Source of the DNA: Carnobacterium sp. CP1
GTDB lineage: Bacteria > Bacillota > Bacilli > Lactobacillales > Carnobacteriaceae
DNA length: 64,000 nucleotides
Direction of reading: 5' to 3'
Assembly (NCBI RefSeq): GCF_001483965.1
Contig: NZ_CP010796.1
Coordinates: 620,001 to 684,000, forward strand
A model generated the notes under the pieces. That model worked only from the letters and a program-made list of their open reading frames with translations, was not told the origin of the DNA and searched no databases. Shown in pieces: positions 54,428-63,445 of this stretch. A program made the position numbers and the translations under genes. The first letter of the stretch is position 1, and each line of letters opens with the position of its first letter.

Positions 54428-54937
54428 TTAATCAAGTTTGTCGTTTTGATAGTGATGCGTCAATTCCATATTTACAAAGTTTTGTTGACGCAAAGCTTCA
54501 TAAATCAAAATGGCAGCTGTATTTGATAGATTCAAAGAACGGATATGGGTATCGTCCATTGGGATTCTCAAACAGTCTTCTTCATGGGCACGCATAAACT
54601 CTTCAGGTAAACCTGTAGTCTCTTTGCCAAAAATAAAATAATGATCTTCTTCTGTATCAGTATAGTCGACCTCGCTATAAATACGATGTCCGAATTTTGT
54701 GATTAGATGCAGTTGACCGTTTTTCGCGTGATCTAAAAATGCATCTAAATCAGCATGATAGGTGATATTGACGTCATTCCAGTAATCTAAGCCAGCTCTT
54801 TTTAAATGCTTGTCATCTGTTAAAAAACCTAAAGGTTCAATTAAGTGAAGATGTGTATTGGTACCTGCGCAAGTTCTAGCAATGTTTCCTGTATTTGCAG
54901 GAATTTGTGGTTCAAATAAAACGATATGATTAGCCAT
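54428..54937 (-). CDS. trmL: tRNA (cytidine/uridine-34-2'-O)-methyltransferase TrmL
   Basis: 169 residues, SPOUT fold. Motifs [19 protein letters not shown] (start), [11 protein letters not shown] and [20 protein letters not shown] (knot region) are diagnostic of TrmL. It methylates the wobble ribose of tRNA-Leu. GGAGG precedes the ATG. It is 21 nt after queG, and both modify the anticodon loop, which may explain their pairing. Confidence 0.95.
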   Translation of the reverse strand: MANHIVLFEPQIPANTGNIARTCAGTNTHLHLIEPLGFLTDDKHLKRAGLDYWNDVNITYHADLDAFLDHAKNGQLHLITKFGHRIYSEVDYTDTEEDHYFIFGKETTGLPEEFMRAHEEDCLRIPMDDTHIRSLNLSNTAAILIYEALRQQNFVNMELTHHYQNDKLD

Positions 54938-54958
54938 GTTCGGTTTTCCTCCTGAATA

Positions 54959-56128
54959 TTAATTTCTTTTAGTTCTTTTGTCTTTGATCGCGACGACTGC
55001 TTGTTTTATTTCAAAAAATGCTTCTTTATCGGTTTCTTTTTCAAGTGCTTCTTCTAAAAATTCGATAACCATGTCGTCTTGATACGAAACTATTTTAGCA
55101 ATCGACCACGCAGCTGTCCCGCGAATAACTGGACGCGGATCTCTTTCCACGCACCGCAGCAAATCCGGTAAAGCCGATTTATCGCGGTAATTCCCTAAGG
55201 CTATGATTGAATTGCGCTGCAGCGGTTTTTTCCCGCGCCACGAACCTGCCATATGCCCAAATTGTTCTTTAAATTCACGATTGCTGATACTGAGCATTGG
55301 TTTCAGCTTTGGCATCACGCTTTCCGGCTCTGGTTCCATCTCGGGATGGACATTCGCATGCTTACCCTTATTATAAGGGCAAACAATCTGGCAAATATCA
55401 CAGCCGTAAATGACATGTCCCATACTGCGCCTAAATTCTTCCGGCATCATGCCTTTAGTTTGAGTTTGATAAGACAGACATTGCTTGGCATTCATCCGCC
55501 CATCCCCCAGCAATGCTCCTGTTGGGCAAGCGTCTATACAACGCGTGCAGTCACCACAACCAAAAGGAACCGTTTCATCACTGGGAAAGTCTAGATTGGT
55601 AATAATTTCTCCTAAATAAACATAAGAACCAAATTCCTCTGTGATCAACAAGCCGTTTCGCCCAATAAACCCCAATCCTGCTCGCTGAGCAACAGCTACA
55701 TCAACCAATTCTCCAGTGTCGACCATTGGTTTATAAGTAACTGTATCTCCAGCTTCTTGACGGATATAATCGATTAACTGATTCATTTTTTCGCGCAAAA
55801 TGTCATGGTAGTCCATACCCCATGAAGCACGAGCAAATTCTCCCCGTCTTTCCCCTTTTACACGAGGCGGCGGGTTTTCAATTTTAGTCGGATAAGCTAA
55901 CGCAATCGAAATGATAGAACGCGGACTTTCAAAAATCAATTCTGGATAAATCCGTTCTTTGATGACTTTGTGTTCAAAACCGGAGTGATGCCCTTTGGCT
56001 TGTTGAGCTTCTAATTTGCTTTCTAAATCAGAAAATGGTTCAGCAGTTGTAAAGCCAATTTTATTGATACCGATTCGCTTGCTTTCTTCAATAATCTTTT
56101 CTTTAAGTGCTGTTTGCATCGCCGCCAA
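54959..56128 (-). CDS. queG: Epoxyqueuosine reductase
   Basis: 389 residues. Last step of queuosine synthesis in tRNA. Two 4Fe-4S ligand sets are visible: [15 protein letters not shown] (about 193-207) and [12 protein letters not shown] (about 246-257), after a cobalamin-binding domain, with a HEAT-like C-terminus ([26 protein letters not shown]). The start is TTG at 56128, 8 nt after GGAG; a GTG three codons upstream overlaps the site and the first ATG (56119) is too far. Confidence 0.92.
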   Translation of the reverse strand: MAAMQTALKEKIIEESKRIGINKIGFTTAEPFSDLESKLEAQQAKGHHSGFEHKVIKERIYPELIFESPRSIISIALAYPTKIENPPPRVKGERRGEFARASWGMDYHDILREKMNQLIDYIRQEAGDTVTYKPMVDTGELVDVAVAQRAGLGFIGRNGLLITEEFGSYVYLGEIITNLDFPSDETVPFGCGDCTRCIDACPTGALLGDGRMNAKQCLSYQTQTKGMMPEEFRRSMGHVIYGCDICQIVCPYNKGKHANVHPEMEPEPESVMPKLKPMLSISNREFKEQFGHMAGSWRGKKPLQRNSIIALGNYRDKSALPDLLRCVERDPRPVIRGTAAWSIAKIVSYQDDMVIEFLEEALEKETDKEAFFEIKQAVVAIKDKRTKRN

Positions 56129-56263
56129 AAAACTCACTCCTTCCTTAACAAAGGTGTTCTATTTATTTTAGCATAATTGTTTTAAAAACGAACAAAAATT
56201 ATCTTCTATAGGTAAATTAAATGGTTTGTTTTAATAAAAAAACAGTCATTAGTAAAAAAGCAT

Positions 56264-56388
56264 AAAAAAACGCATCGCTTCGGTGTCCAGCACTGCGAAA
56301 CGATACGTTAATGAAGCCTTTTTTAGTCTCACTAACTTTTATCAAAATCTGATGGATTCCTGATAAAAACGAATGAACAAAATAGCTT
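56264..56388 (-). ncRNA. Predicted small RNA with own promoter and terminator
   Basis: The gap 56129-56503 holds no supported gene, but on the minus strand it has a promoter (TTGCAA at 56418-56423, 17 nt ending in TGT, TATATT at 56395-56400), so transcription starts near 56388. The RNA would be about 125 nt: a first hairpin TTTTATCA/TGATAAAA, then a terminator hairpin ACGtATCGtTTCG/CGAAgCGATgCG ending in TTTTTTT at 56264-56270. No ATG with a ribosome site lies inside. A cre-like sequence lies about 65 nt upstream of the start. Alternatively it is only the end of the rlmA-like transcript. Confidence 0.5.
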
Positions 56389-56394
56389 ATACGT

Positions 56395-56462
56395 AATATA
56401 ACATCCCTAGAGATAGGTTGCAACCCTCTGGCTTACACTTAAAGGATTGTAAGCGCTAGCCC
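56395..56462 (-). promoter_or_regulatory. Promoter and cre-like site before the predicted small RNA
   Basis: The promoter is TTGCAA-17 nt-TATATT (56395-56423). At 56449-56462 TGTAAGCGCTAGCC fits the CcpA cre consensus TGWAARCGYTWNCW at 13 of 14 positions. Its distance of about -61 to -74 from the start is where CcpA can activate. Confidence 0.55.
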
Positions 56463-56503
56463 CAAAAAACAACCTTCACATTTCAGACACATTTGTCTAT
56501 TAC

Positions 56504-57352
56504 CTAGTCAGACCCAATCAATAAACAAACGTCTACGGTGATGTACGACAATGGGTGTTCCATCGCATATTGCTTAGCAGCCTCGCTAGCTCCCCAACTT
56601 AATGGAGTCATTTTCATCAAGTCTTTAAAAGCATCATCCGTTAAAGGAAATTGATACCGAACCCGTTTGGTTTCGATTGACGAAAAGTGTTCTTTAAATT
56701 TTTTGATCACTAATTCATTAGAGTAATCTTGTCGCTCTTTTTGATCACGATAAAAAAGAGCGCGCAACTCCATTAAGTAATCTTTTTCCGGCACGACTTT
56801 TAGGACTTGACCTCCCGGCTTCAATAAGCGCTCAAATTCTTGGTAATTGGAAGGGGAGAAAATATTCAAAATGGTATCGTATTGACTCGTTGCAAAAGGC
56901 GACTGGGCTAAATCAGCCACACACCAAAAAGCGCTGGTAAAATGACTGGCAGCTAACTGAATTGCATCTTTAGAAATATCGAAACCGATTTTTTGACCTT
57001 TTAAACCTAATTTTGTTAAATAGTCGAGTTGCGAACCTTCTCCGCAGCCAACATCCAAAAGATGGCCGGTTTCTTTATTTTGTATGTGCTGATACACAGA
57101 GTCCAGTAAAGGATCAAACAAGCCTGCTTGAGCTATCTGGAACCGCGCAGTTAACATTTCTTTATCGTATTCGTTTTTTGAACCTTTCAATAAAAAATAA
57201 AGAGTTCCTTTTTTTGACAAATCAAATAAATGACCGGATTCACACCGTAAGCTTCTGTTTTCTACTTGTTGGAAAGCTTGGCGGCAAACTGGACACTGAA
57301 ATAAATCCATTTGTTCGGTCAAGAATTGTGCTGCTGAATCAATTTTTTTCAC
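56504..57352 (-). CDS. RlmA-like 23S rRNA (guanine-N1)-methyltransferase
   Basis: 282 residues, the RlmA length. A zinc ribbon with CPVC and, 15 residues on, CESGH (about 18-40) is followed by a Rossmann SAM domain with LLDVGCGEGSQL (about 90-101), DISKDAI and ADLAQSPF. This arrangement matches RlmA(I/II), which methylates G745 or G748 of 23S rRNA. The GTG at 57352 follows AAAGAGG with 7-nt spacing; the frame extends 23 codons upstream without a site. It overlaps nothing and lies just downstream of the epimerase-like gene. Which of the two sites is modified is unknown. Confidence 0.85.
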   Translation of the reverse strand: MKKIDSAAQFLTEQMDLFQCPVCRQAFQQVENRSLRCESGHLFDLSKKGTLYFLLKGSKNEYDKEMLTARFQIAQAGLFDPLLDSVYQHIQNKETGHLLDVGCGEGSQLDYLTKLGLKGQKIGFDISKDAIQLAASHFTSAFWCVADLAQSPFATSQYDTILNIFSPSNYQEFERLLKPGGQVLKVVPEKDYLMELRALFYRDQKERQDYSNELVIKKFKEHFSSIETKRVRYQFPLTDDAFKDLMKMTPLSWGASEAAKQYAMEHPLSYITVDVCLLIGSD

Positions 57353-57366
57353 ATTATAGCCTCTTT

Positions 57367-58254
57367 CTATTCTTCTGACTCGATTGTTTTTTTCAATTGG
57401 ATCATCAAGGGTTTTAACCAATCTATTAAGTTGCTTGTTGGGAAACCTTCTGCTTCAATTTTAGCGACCTTTAGGTAATAATCATGAGATACACTAAACG
57501 GCGATTGATTCTCTTGATCATTTGTATAGGACACATATGCTTTTTGGGCTAGGCTTTCTTCTAACCAATCAACAAAAGCAGCAATAGAGATAGCCTGGTC
57601 AGCGCTCGCATTGTAGATTCCGCTTTTTTTATTTTCGATCAACCATACGATTGCTTTAGCTGCTTCGCTTCCTTTAATAAAGCTTGTTTTAGCATCTTTT
57701 TGATAAAAGTAAATCGGCTTTTCTTGCAGTACTTTGCGGATATAAAAATGCAAACGTTCTGTATAATCGTCTGTATCTAACACGATCGGAATTCTTAATG
57801 CAACTACTGGGAAGCGGGCTTGTTGAAACAAAACTGCTTCAGCTTGTCGTTTGCCTTCTCCATAGGTAACTTCTTTCTTTGGATCTATCTGATAATTCCA
57901 GGGATCAAAATCAGTTTCGCTATAACCTGATTTTTCTCCTTCATAAACAGCTAAAGTAGAAGTTAAAAAATAATGTCGGATTTTCCCATTCAATTTTTCA
58001 AGAATCAAATCGGCATCTTCTTTTGTAAAGCAGATATTATCTAAGACCACATCCCACGTTTCTTGTTGAAGCGCCGACCATCCTTTATGATTTCCGTCTG
58101 CCCGATCAATAATGATCCGATTGACCTGATCTCCAAAGTCATCTGAGTGGATTCCGCGCGTAGCAATGGTTACTTCATAATTTTTTTCAAGCAGCAATTC
58201 AACAGCCTTTTTGCCAAAAAATCGTGTTCCGCCAAAAACGAGTATCTTTTTCAT
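57367..58254 (-). CDS. NAD-dependent epimerase/dehydratase family protein
   Basis: 295 residues, short-chain Rossmann enzyme. VFGGTRFFGKKAVELL (GxxGxxG variant) binds NAD(P); TSTLAVYEG and YGEGKRQAE give the Ser and YxxxK pair. It resembles the CSP41-like atypical group that includes RNA-binding members, so catalytic activity on a nucleotide sugar is not certain. GGAG lies before the ATG. It is 14 nt before the RlmA-like gene and probably cotranscribed with it. Confidence 0.82.
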   Translation of the reverse strand: MKKILVFGGTRFFGKKAVELLLEKNYEVTIATRGIHSDDFGDQVNRIIIDRADGNHKGWSALQQETWDVVLDNICFTKEDADLILEKLNGKIRHYFLTSTLAVYEGEKSGYSETDFDPWNYQIDPKKEVTYGEGKRQAEAVLFQQARFPVVALRIPIVLDTDDYTERLHFYIRKVLQEKPIYFYQKDAKTSFIKGSEAAKAIVWLIENKKSGIYNASADQAISIAAFVDWLEESLAQKAYVSYTNDQENQSPFSVSHDYYLKVAKIEAEGFPTSNLIDWLKPLMIQLKKTIESEE

Positions 58255-58457
58255 GGTTTCGCTCCTTTCTCTTTATCTTCTGTCTTACTATACCATTATT
58301 AAGAAACGGAATCACGGCTTAATCCGGTGAAAAATAGCATCTGCTTCACTGACGAATCTCTAACAGCTTTAAAAGCTTTATTGTTTGCCCCACTCTGTTT
58401 AGAGTGTTATAACTAAATTAAGCACAAAATATGAAAGCATTTGAAAGGATGATAACT

Positions 58458-58892
58458 ATGCCATGGGACATGAATGATTACCCTGCTTCATTAAAAAATT
58501 TCGACCCTTTGCTCCGCAAAAAAACCATTGATATTGCTAATGCACTACTGGCAAATGGCTACAAAGACGATCGAGCTATCCCTATCGCTATTTCTCAAGC
58601 TAAAGAATGGATGGAAAATGCCAGTGATAAAGAAAAGAAGGAGCTAAAGAAAGAGTCAAATCCTAAAAAGAATGATTCTCATGACACTTCTAGCGCCAAT
58701 CCGGATTTATTGGATAATCCTGTTGAGGTTTTTTATGATGAAGACCATTGGGCTGTCAAAACCAAAGACGCTAAACGCCCCAGCGACACTTATGATCAGA
58801 AAATAAAAGCTGTTTCGCGTGCCAAAGAAATTGCTGCAAATAAAGACACAAAAGTAATCATTTATAAAAAAGATGGAACCAAAGAAAAATAA
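58458..58892 (+). CDS. YdaT-like protein with DUF2188 domain
   Basis: 144 residues. MPWDMNDYPASLKNFDPLLRKKTIDIANAL matches the N-terminal part of Bacillus YdaT, a stress-induced protein; the C-terminal part (about 90-144) is DUF2188, seen in many small stress proteins (WAVKTKDAKR...KEIAANKDTKVIIYKKDGT). The middle is lysine/glutamate-rich and probably disordered. ATG 58458 follows AAGG; an in-frame ATG nine codons earlier is further from it. Function unknown. Confidence 0.8.
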   Translation: MPWDMNDYPASLKNFDPLLRKKTIDIANALLANGYKDDRAIPIAISQAKEWMENASDKEKKELKKESNPKKNDSHDTSSANPDLLDNPVEVFYDEDHWAVKTKDAKRPSDTYDQKIKAVSRAKEIAANKDTKVIIYKKDGTKEK

Positions 58893-58906
58893 GTTTTCAA
58901 AGCAGA

Positions 58907-58959
58907 AAAGTACTTCCTTGATCAGCGTTGCTGACACGCACCTAGGAAGTGCTTTTTTT
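58907..58959 (+). terminator. Intrinsic terminator after the ydaT-like gene
   Basis: AGTACTTCCT and AGGAAGTgCT arms around a long loop, then TTTTTTT. Confidence 0.75.
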
Positions 58960-59037
58960 GTTTTAACTGCATGAACTAGCGGCTGTCTGCTTCATGAAGT
59001 AGTAGCTGAAGAAACAGGCTCCCTAAATTTGCTGCAT

Positions 59038-59080
59038 AAAAAATAGCACTAGAAGAAAGTTGCTCTTCTGGTGCTATTTT
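59038..59080 (-). terminator. Intrinsic terminator after the gamma-glutamylcyclotransferase gene
   Basis: AAATAGCACtAGAAGA and TCTTCTgGTGCTATTT arms; T-rich on the minus strand. Confidence 0.85.
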
Positions 59081-59103
59081 CTATTCTACAGGGAAATTTT
59101 CGG

Positions 59104-59571
59104 CTACTGAACAGCTTCGTTCGTCACGCTTGGCCGCCAAATGCCGTCTTTCATTACTTCGGCTTGTTGAGTAAATAGAGCGTCATTTTCTATTCGGTAA
59201 AGATAAACAAAAACTTCCTGAGCTACAAACTCCTTAGCCTGTTCCTGCCAGACTTCGACTGTCACAACACTGCGTTCGTATTCATTAGCTGGATGATTTG
59301 CTCCATGGTAACCTTCTAAACCGTCTAATTGAGACAAGGTTGCTTCATAATCCAGCAGTTCAAAGATTTCGCCATATACCCAATCCGTACTGAACTCTTC
59401 AACCAGAAGAGCTGGATACCCTTTATACGGCATATCATAAAGTGAGCCTTTTATGCGGGCACACTTTGGTTCAGCGGTGAGCACTTTGCCATCTAAATAA
59501 CGTTTATAATTAAATTCGCCAGCTTTTAAACTGCCATAGACAAAAACTGGACGGATAACTTCTGCTTGCAT
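59104..59571 (-). CDS. Gamma-glutamylcyclotransferase (AIG2/GGCT-like)
   Basis: 155 residues. VFVYGSLKAGEFN (about 9-21) is the family signature with its YGSL loop, and the catalytic Glu lies in LDGLEGYHG. GGCT-like enzymes release 5-oxoproline from gamma-glutamyl compounds; specificity is uncertain. Its ATG follows the pcp stop codon after 1 nt (TAAGATG), so it is probably in the same transcript. No strong Shine-Dalgarno is visible, so coupling is likely. Confidence 0.85.
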   Translation of the reverse strand: MQAEVIRPVFVYGSLKAGEFNYKRYLDGKVLTAEPKCARIKGSLYDMPYKGYPALLVEEFSTDWVYGEIFELLDYEATLSQLDGLEGYHGANHPANEYERSVVTVEVWQEQAKEFVAQEVFVYLYRIENDALFTQQAEVMKDGIWRPSVTNEAVQ

Positions 59572-59572
59572 C

Positions 59573-60220
59573 TTAGTGAATCGCTCCTCCTACTTCTTTT
59601 AAATCTTCTTTGCCGTCAAATGCGACGATTGCTTCTATTGCAGCTGTCAATCCTTTTGTCATATCAGTCAAATTCATAAATGGTTGATCCGCTTTGTCTA
59701 CTACTTGTTCAGGGATAAAAGGCACATGAATGAATCCGCCTTTGATTTCCGGATATTTTGTATCAATTAAATACTGAACTTGATACATGATATGATTGCA
59801 GACAAATGTTCCAGCGGTGTTAGAAACGGCTCCAGGTAAACCGGCTGCTTTAATGGCTGTTACCATTGCTTTAACAGGCAATTGAGTGAAATATGCTGCA
59901 TTTCCTTCTTCTTGGATCGCTTCATCAATCGGCTGATTGCCTTCATTGTCTGGGATACGGGCATCATCAATATTGATAGCTACCCGTTCAGGAGTAAGTG
60001 CAAATCGTCCTCCTGCTTGTCCGACGTTTAAAACAACGTCTGGGTTAAATTCATCAATAGCTGCTTTAACAACTTCAGCTGCTTTGCCAAATACTGTCGG
60101 AATTTCTATTTTTTTGATTTCTGCACCTTTAATGGTATCCTCTAAACCTTTGACCGCTTCAAGAGCTGGATTGATTTCTTCGCCGCCAAATGGATCAAAA
60201 CCGGTTACTAATAGTTTCAT
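59573..60220 (-). CDS. pcp: Pyrrolidone-carboxylate peptidase
   Basis: 215 residues, exactly the Pcp length. It removes N-terminal pyroglutamate from peptides. The catalytic triad is visible as E in PERVAIN (about 80), C in [10 protein letters not shown] (about 144) and H in [10 protein letters not shown] (about 168). The start [13 protein letters not shown] at 60220 matches the family; AAGGAG is 11 nt upstream. It lies 114 nt after DUF979 on the same strand. Confidence 0.95.
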   Translation of the reverse strand: MKLLVTGFDPFGGEEINPALEAVKGLEDTIKGAEIKKIEIPTVFGKAAEVVKAAIDEFNPDVVLNVGQAGGRFALTPERVAINIDDARIPDNEGNQPIDEAIQEEGNAAYFTQLPVKAMVTAIKAAGLPGAVSNTAGTFVCNHIMYQVQYLIDTKYPEIKGGFIHVPFIPEQVVDKADQPFMNLTDMTKGLTAAIEAIVAFDGKEDLKEVGGAIH

Positions 60221-60334
60221 GTAATGTCGTACTCCTTTCAATTGTTCCCTACTTTATGAAATTTACCATATTTACTTTTAATTAGCAAAGTTAACAGGTT
60301 TTATTTAATGAATGGTTTTATTATTATACTTTTT

Positions 60335-61258
60335 TTAAAATGCCCAGAAGTACATCAATACAATATGAACCACGATCATAATAATGGCAAAGGGTGCTTG
60401 TTCTTTAATAACCCCATTCGGGTTTTTCATTTCTAATAAAGCAGCTGGTAAAGCATTAAAGTTAGCAGCCATCGGTGTTAGCAACGTTCCACAAAAACCA
60501 GCAGTCAAAGCCAAAGCCCCTGCGATAACTGGATCGCCCCCTTGTGCAATAACAAAAGGCAGCCCGATTCCAGCTGTAATAACGGTAAAAGCGGCAAATC
60601 CATTTCCCATGATCATTGTAAAAATAACCATTCCTAACACATAAGCGATAACACCTAATAGCCGATTGCCTTCCGGTATAAAGGTAGAAATTCCACTTGC
60701 GATAACATCCCCAACACCTGCTGCTGTAAAAATAACGCCTAATGCTGCCAATAATTGAGGCAAAATACCCGTCGTACCGACTTGCTGGATCATCCGATCG
60801 CCTTCATCCAAAACCATTTTGGGTTTTGATTTGGTTAAGAAAATAGCAATCAGTAAGGAAACAACTGCCCCTATTCCGATTCCGACTTGTCCGCCAAGTG
60901 GTGTAAATTGTGCAATTGGAACGGCCACCACTGCTAAAGCAATAACCGGAATGAAAATTTTATTGCCTAAACGGTCACTAGCTTCTAAGGCTTTGTCTTC
61001 ATCCACAGTCTTGACTTCTCCTAGACGAACTTGTTTAAACAATGTCAGTACACCCATCACCATAATCAATACGCCATCTATCATGGCTGGTATGAAGTTT
61101 CCAAAAGCAAATACGATTCCTAATAAAAGCCAGAACAATGCTGTACCAAAACGTGTTGGATGGTTTACATCTCTAAAAACTTTACTAGCTGTATAAATCA
61201 GCAATAAACCAATCACGATAAAGAAAAATTCTAGTATATTCGTTACAATGGCATCCAT
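60335..61258 (-). CDS. DUF979 family membrane protein
   Basis: 307 residues, about nine hydrophobic segments, with the GNGFAAFTVITAGIGLPF and AGFCGTLLTPMAANFNALPAALLEM segments that mark DUF979. It is the larger half of a two-part membrane protein with DUF969 just upstream (3 nt gap). They resemble a split ion-coupled carrier. A nearby pcp suggests pyroglutamate or pyroglutamyl-peptide transport, which is inference only. Confidence 0.85.
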   Translation of the reverse strand: MDAIVTNILEFFFIVIGLLLIYTASKVFRDVNHPTRFGTALFWLLLGIVFAFGNFIPAMIDGVLIMVMGVLTLFKQVRLGEVKTVDEDKALEASDRLGNKIFIPVIALAVVAVPIAQFTPLGGQVGIGIGAVVSLLIAIFLTKSKPKMVLDEGDRMIQQVGTTGILPQLLAALGVIFTAAGVGDVIASGISTFIPEGNRLLGVIAYVLGMVIFTMIMGNGFAAFTVITAGIGLPFVIAQGGDPVIAGALALTAGFCGTLLTPMAANFNALPAALLEMKNPNGVIKEQAPFAIIMIVVHIVLMYFWAF

Positions 61259-61261
61259 GGG

Positions 61262-61966
61262 TTATTTTTCCTCCTTTTGCGTTGGCAAGCTGGTTTTTTT
61301 GCCGTATTTTCGTTGCAGTTTTCGGTCAAATAAAATATTTGATCCAGCTACCATCACCAACATAATCAACGCAATTGGAATAGAAGCTTGAGCAATCGCT
61401 ACAGCTGATACTTTATATCCTAGAGATTCCAAAGTACCTGCAATCAATAAAACACCGGCTGCTGCAATAAAAGTATTTTGTGCAAAAAAGTTTCCGTAAT
61501 TTTCAGTTGCAGCCGAACGTGCTTTGATTCGCTCGATATCTTCATCACTGATTTCGCCGTATTTTGTTTCAGCAGCTGCTTGAGTCATCGGCTCAACTAA
61601 TGGACGGATAAATTGTGTGTGGCCTTGAACACGGACAGAAAAAAATCCGGCTAATTCACGAATAACCATGTATAAAGATAAAAAGCGGCCTGGTGTCAGT
61701 CCCTTCATCTTTTCTATCAACTTAACTGCCTGTTGACGCAACCCAAACCGTTCGGTTAATCCAATCATCGGTAAAGTAAGTAAAAATAACGTTACTAGTC
61801 GGTTAGAAACAAATGCATCTCCTAACAAAACTAAAAAATCTGTCAATGAGATCCCTGAAACTAAAGCAGTAGCCAATGCTGCAATCAATACGACCGCAAT
61901 GGTATCAAATTTTAAAATGAAACCTACTACAATGATCAAAATCCCAATTAATTTAATGATTTCCAT
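61262..61966 (-). CDS. DUF969 family membrane protein
   Basis: 234 residues, about five to six hydrophobic segments: LIGILIIVVGFILKFDT at the start, then the conserved LTLPMIGLTERFGLRQQA and AATENYGNFFAQNTFIAAAGVLLI. The C-terminus is basic. It precedes DUF979 by 3 nt and pcp follows, so this is a four-gene set with the cyclotransferase. Its start has AAGGAGAAG upstream. Confidence 0.85.
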   Translation of the reverse strand: MEIIKLIGILIIVVGFILKFDTIAVVLIAALATALVSGISLTDFLVLLGDAFVSNRLVTLFLLTLPMIGLTERFGLRQQAVKLIEKMKGLTPGRFLSLYMVIRELAGFFSVRVQGHTQFIRPLVEPMTQAAAETKYGEISDEDIERIKARSAATENYGNFFAQNTFIAAAGVLLIAGTLESLGYKVSAVAIAQASIPIALIMLVMVAGSNILFDRKLQRKYGKKTSLPTQKEEK

Positions 61967-62023
61967 AAACTTCTCCTTCTTTTCTTATCTTTTTTTAATC
62001 TGTTTCCGATTATACGCACAATT

Positions 62024-62068
62024 AAAAAGAGATGCAACCTTAATTATGAAAAAGCTGCGTCTCTTTTT
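62024..62068 (-). terminator. Intrinsic terminator after the aminotransferase gene
   Basis: AAAAGAGAtGCA and TGCgTCTCTTTT arms, ending in T on the minus strand. It separates the aminotransferase from the DUF969 set. Confidence 0.75.
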
Positions 62069-62089
62069 ATCTTCTTATTCATTTTGGTT

Positions 62090-63346
62090 TTATGAGTACA
62101 TTTTTTCTAAACTGACTAATTCGATACACAAACCAATCGCATTCATTGCTTGATCCAAGTCAGCTAATGCTACTGGTGTCGGCGCAAGGCGAATGCTGTT
62201 GTCCCGCGGATTTTTTCCATATGGATACGTAGCCCCTGCATTTGTTACTTTCACTCCGATTTTGTCTAAAGCAGCCACTATTTTGGTCGCACAGCCGTCT
62301 AATGTCGTAAGGTGAACAAAATAGCCTCCAGCAGGTTCCGTCCATTCGACTAATGGTTTTCCGTCAAACCGTTCATGCAATTTTTCTTTGATCAAATCAA
62401 ATTTTGGTTTTAAAATTGCAGCGTGTTTGGCCATATGAGCCGCTACTTGTTCAGGATTTTGTAAGAACTTTACATGCCGCATTTGGTTTAATTTATCATA
62501 ACCAATCGTTTGATACGATAGTTCATCAGCAATCAATGCAACGTTTGCTTTTGAAGCAGCTAATGCTGCAACTCCAGCTCCCGGGAACGTTATTTTAGAA
62601 GTTGAGCAAAACATCCAGACTCGATCTGCATTTCCAACTGTCTTACAAGTAGTCAATATGTTTTTTGCTGTTTCATGCACATCGGTTAAATGATGGACTA
62701 GATAAGCGTTGTCCCACAGAATAGTAAAATCTGGAGCTTTGGTTGTCATTGTTGCTAACCGATCAACCACCTCATCCGAATACGTTACACCCGTTGGATT
62801 GCTATAAGTCGGAACGCACCAAATTCCTTTTATTGCAGCATCATTGCTCACTAAACGTTCCACTTCATCCATCTTAGGCCCGTTTTCGTCCATCTCTACC
62901 GGTATCATTTCAATTCCTAAATGTTCAGTCATTGAAAAGTGACGATCGTATCCAGGACTGGGGCAAAGAAATTTCACTTTTTCTTCTGCTTGCCAAGGGT
63001 GTTCCCCCATAAAAAATTTCGTTGTTAATACCAAATACATCAGACTTAAACTAGAGTTCCCGCCGATGACGGTTTCTTCTATTCCTGCACCTAAAAGTTC
63101 AGAAAACAATTTTTTGGCTTCATAGATCCCGGTTAATTCTCCGTAATTACGAATATCGATGGTTTCCTGACTGATAAAATCTTCCGGTTTGTTTAATAAA
63201 CCTAACATCGGTTCAGACAAAGCTAATTGTTCTTTACCAGGAACACCTCGCGTAATCGTTAAGTTCATAGGGCTCTTAAGATAGTGCTGGTATTCTTTTT
63301 CTAATTCAGCAATACGGTTGGTTGCTGCTTCTCTTGATAAATCCAT
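62090..63346 (-). CDS. PLP-dependent aminotransferase class I/II (aspartate-type)
   Basis: 418 residues, fold type I. The PLP lysine is in CSTSKITFPGAG (about 247-258), PTYSNPTGVTY binds the cofactor, and the start MNLTITRGVPGKEQLALS with IDIRNYGELTG is characteristic of the MocR-like aspartate aminotransferase group (DUF-type subgroup Ic). No HTH domain is attached, so it is an enzyme. AAAGGTG precedes the ATG. Substrate probably aspartate/2-oxoglutarate; not certain. Confidence 0.88.
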   Translation of the reverse strand: MDLSREAATNRIAELEKEYQHYLKSPMNLTITRGVPGKEQLALSEPMLGLLNKPEDFISQETIDIRNYGELTGIYEAKKLFSELLGAGIEETVIGGNSSLSLMYLVLTTKFFMGEHPWQAEEKVKFLCPSPGYDRHFSMTEHLGIEMIPVEMDENGPKMDEVERLVSNDAAIKGIWCVPTYSNPTGVTYSDEVVDRLATMTTKAPDFTILWDNAYLVHHLTDVHETAKNILTTCKTVGNADRVWMFCSTSKITFPGAGVAALAASKANVALIADELSYQTIGYDKLNQMRHVKFLQNPEQVAAHMAKHAAILKPKFDLIKEKLHERFDGKPLVEWTEPAGGYFVHLTTLDGCATKIVAALDKIGVKVTNAGATYPYGKNPRDNSIRLAPTPVALADLDQAMNAIGLCIELVSLEKMYS

Positions 63347-63445
63347 CTTTTCAACACCTTTGCTTTTATTTAACTACTTTAGAAAAGTATAGCGGAGTTT
63401 CCAGGAGATATCAAAAATAATTTCTGCTCGTCATGTTATAAGGCG

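Noticed and set aside
56217-56423. 68-residue minus-strand reading frame in the gap before queG
   Set aside because: Its start overlaps the predicted promoter and it reads through both hairpins; better explained as an RNA region.
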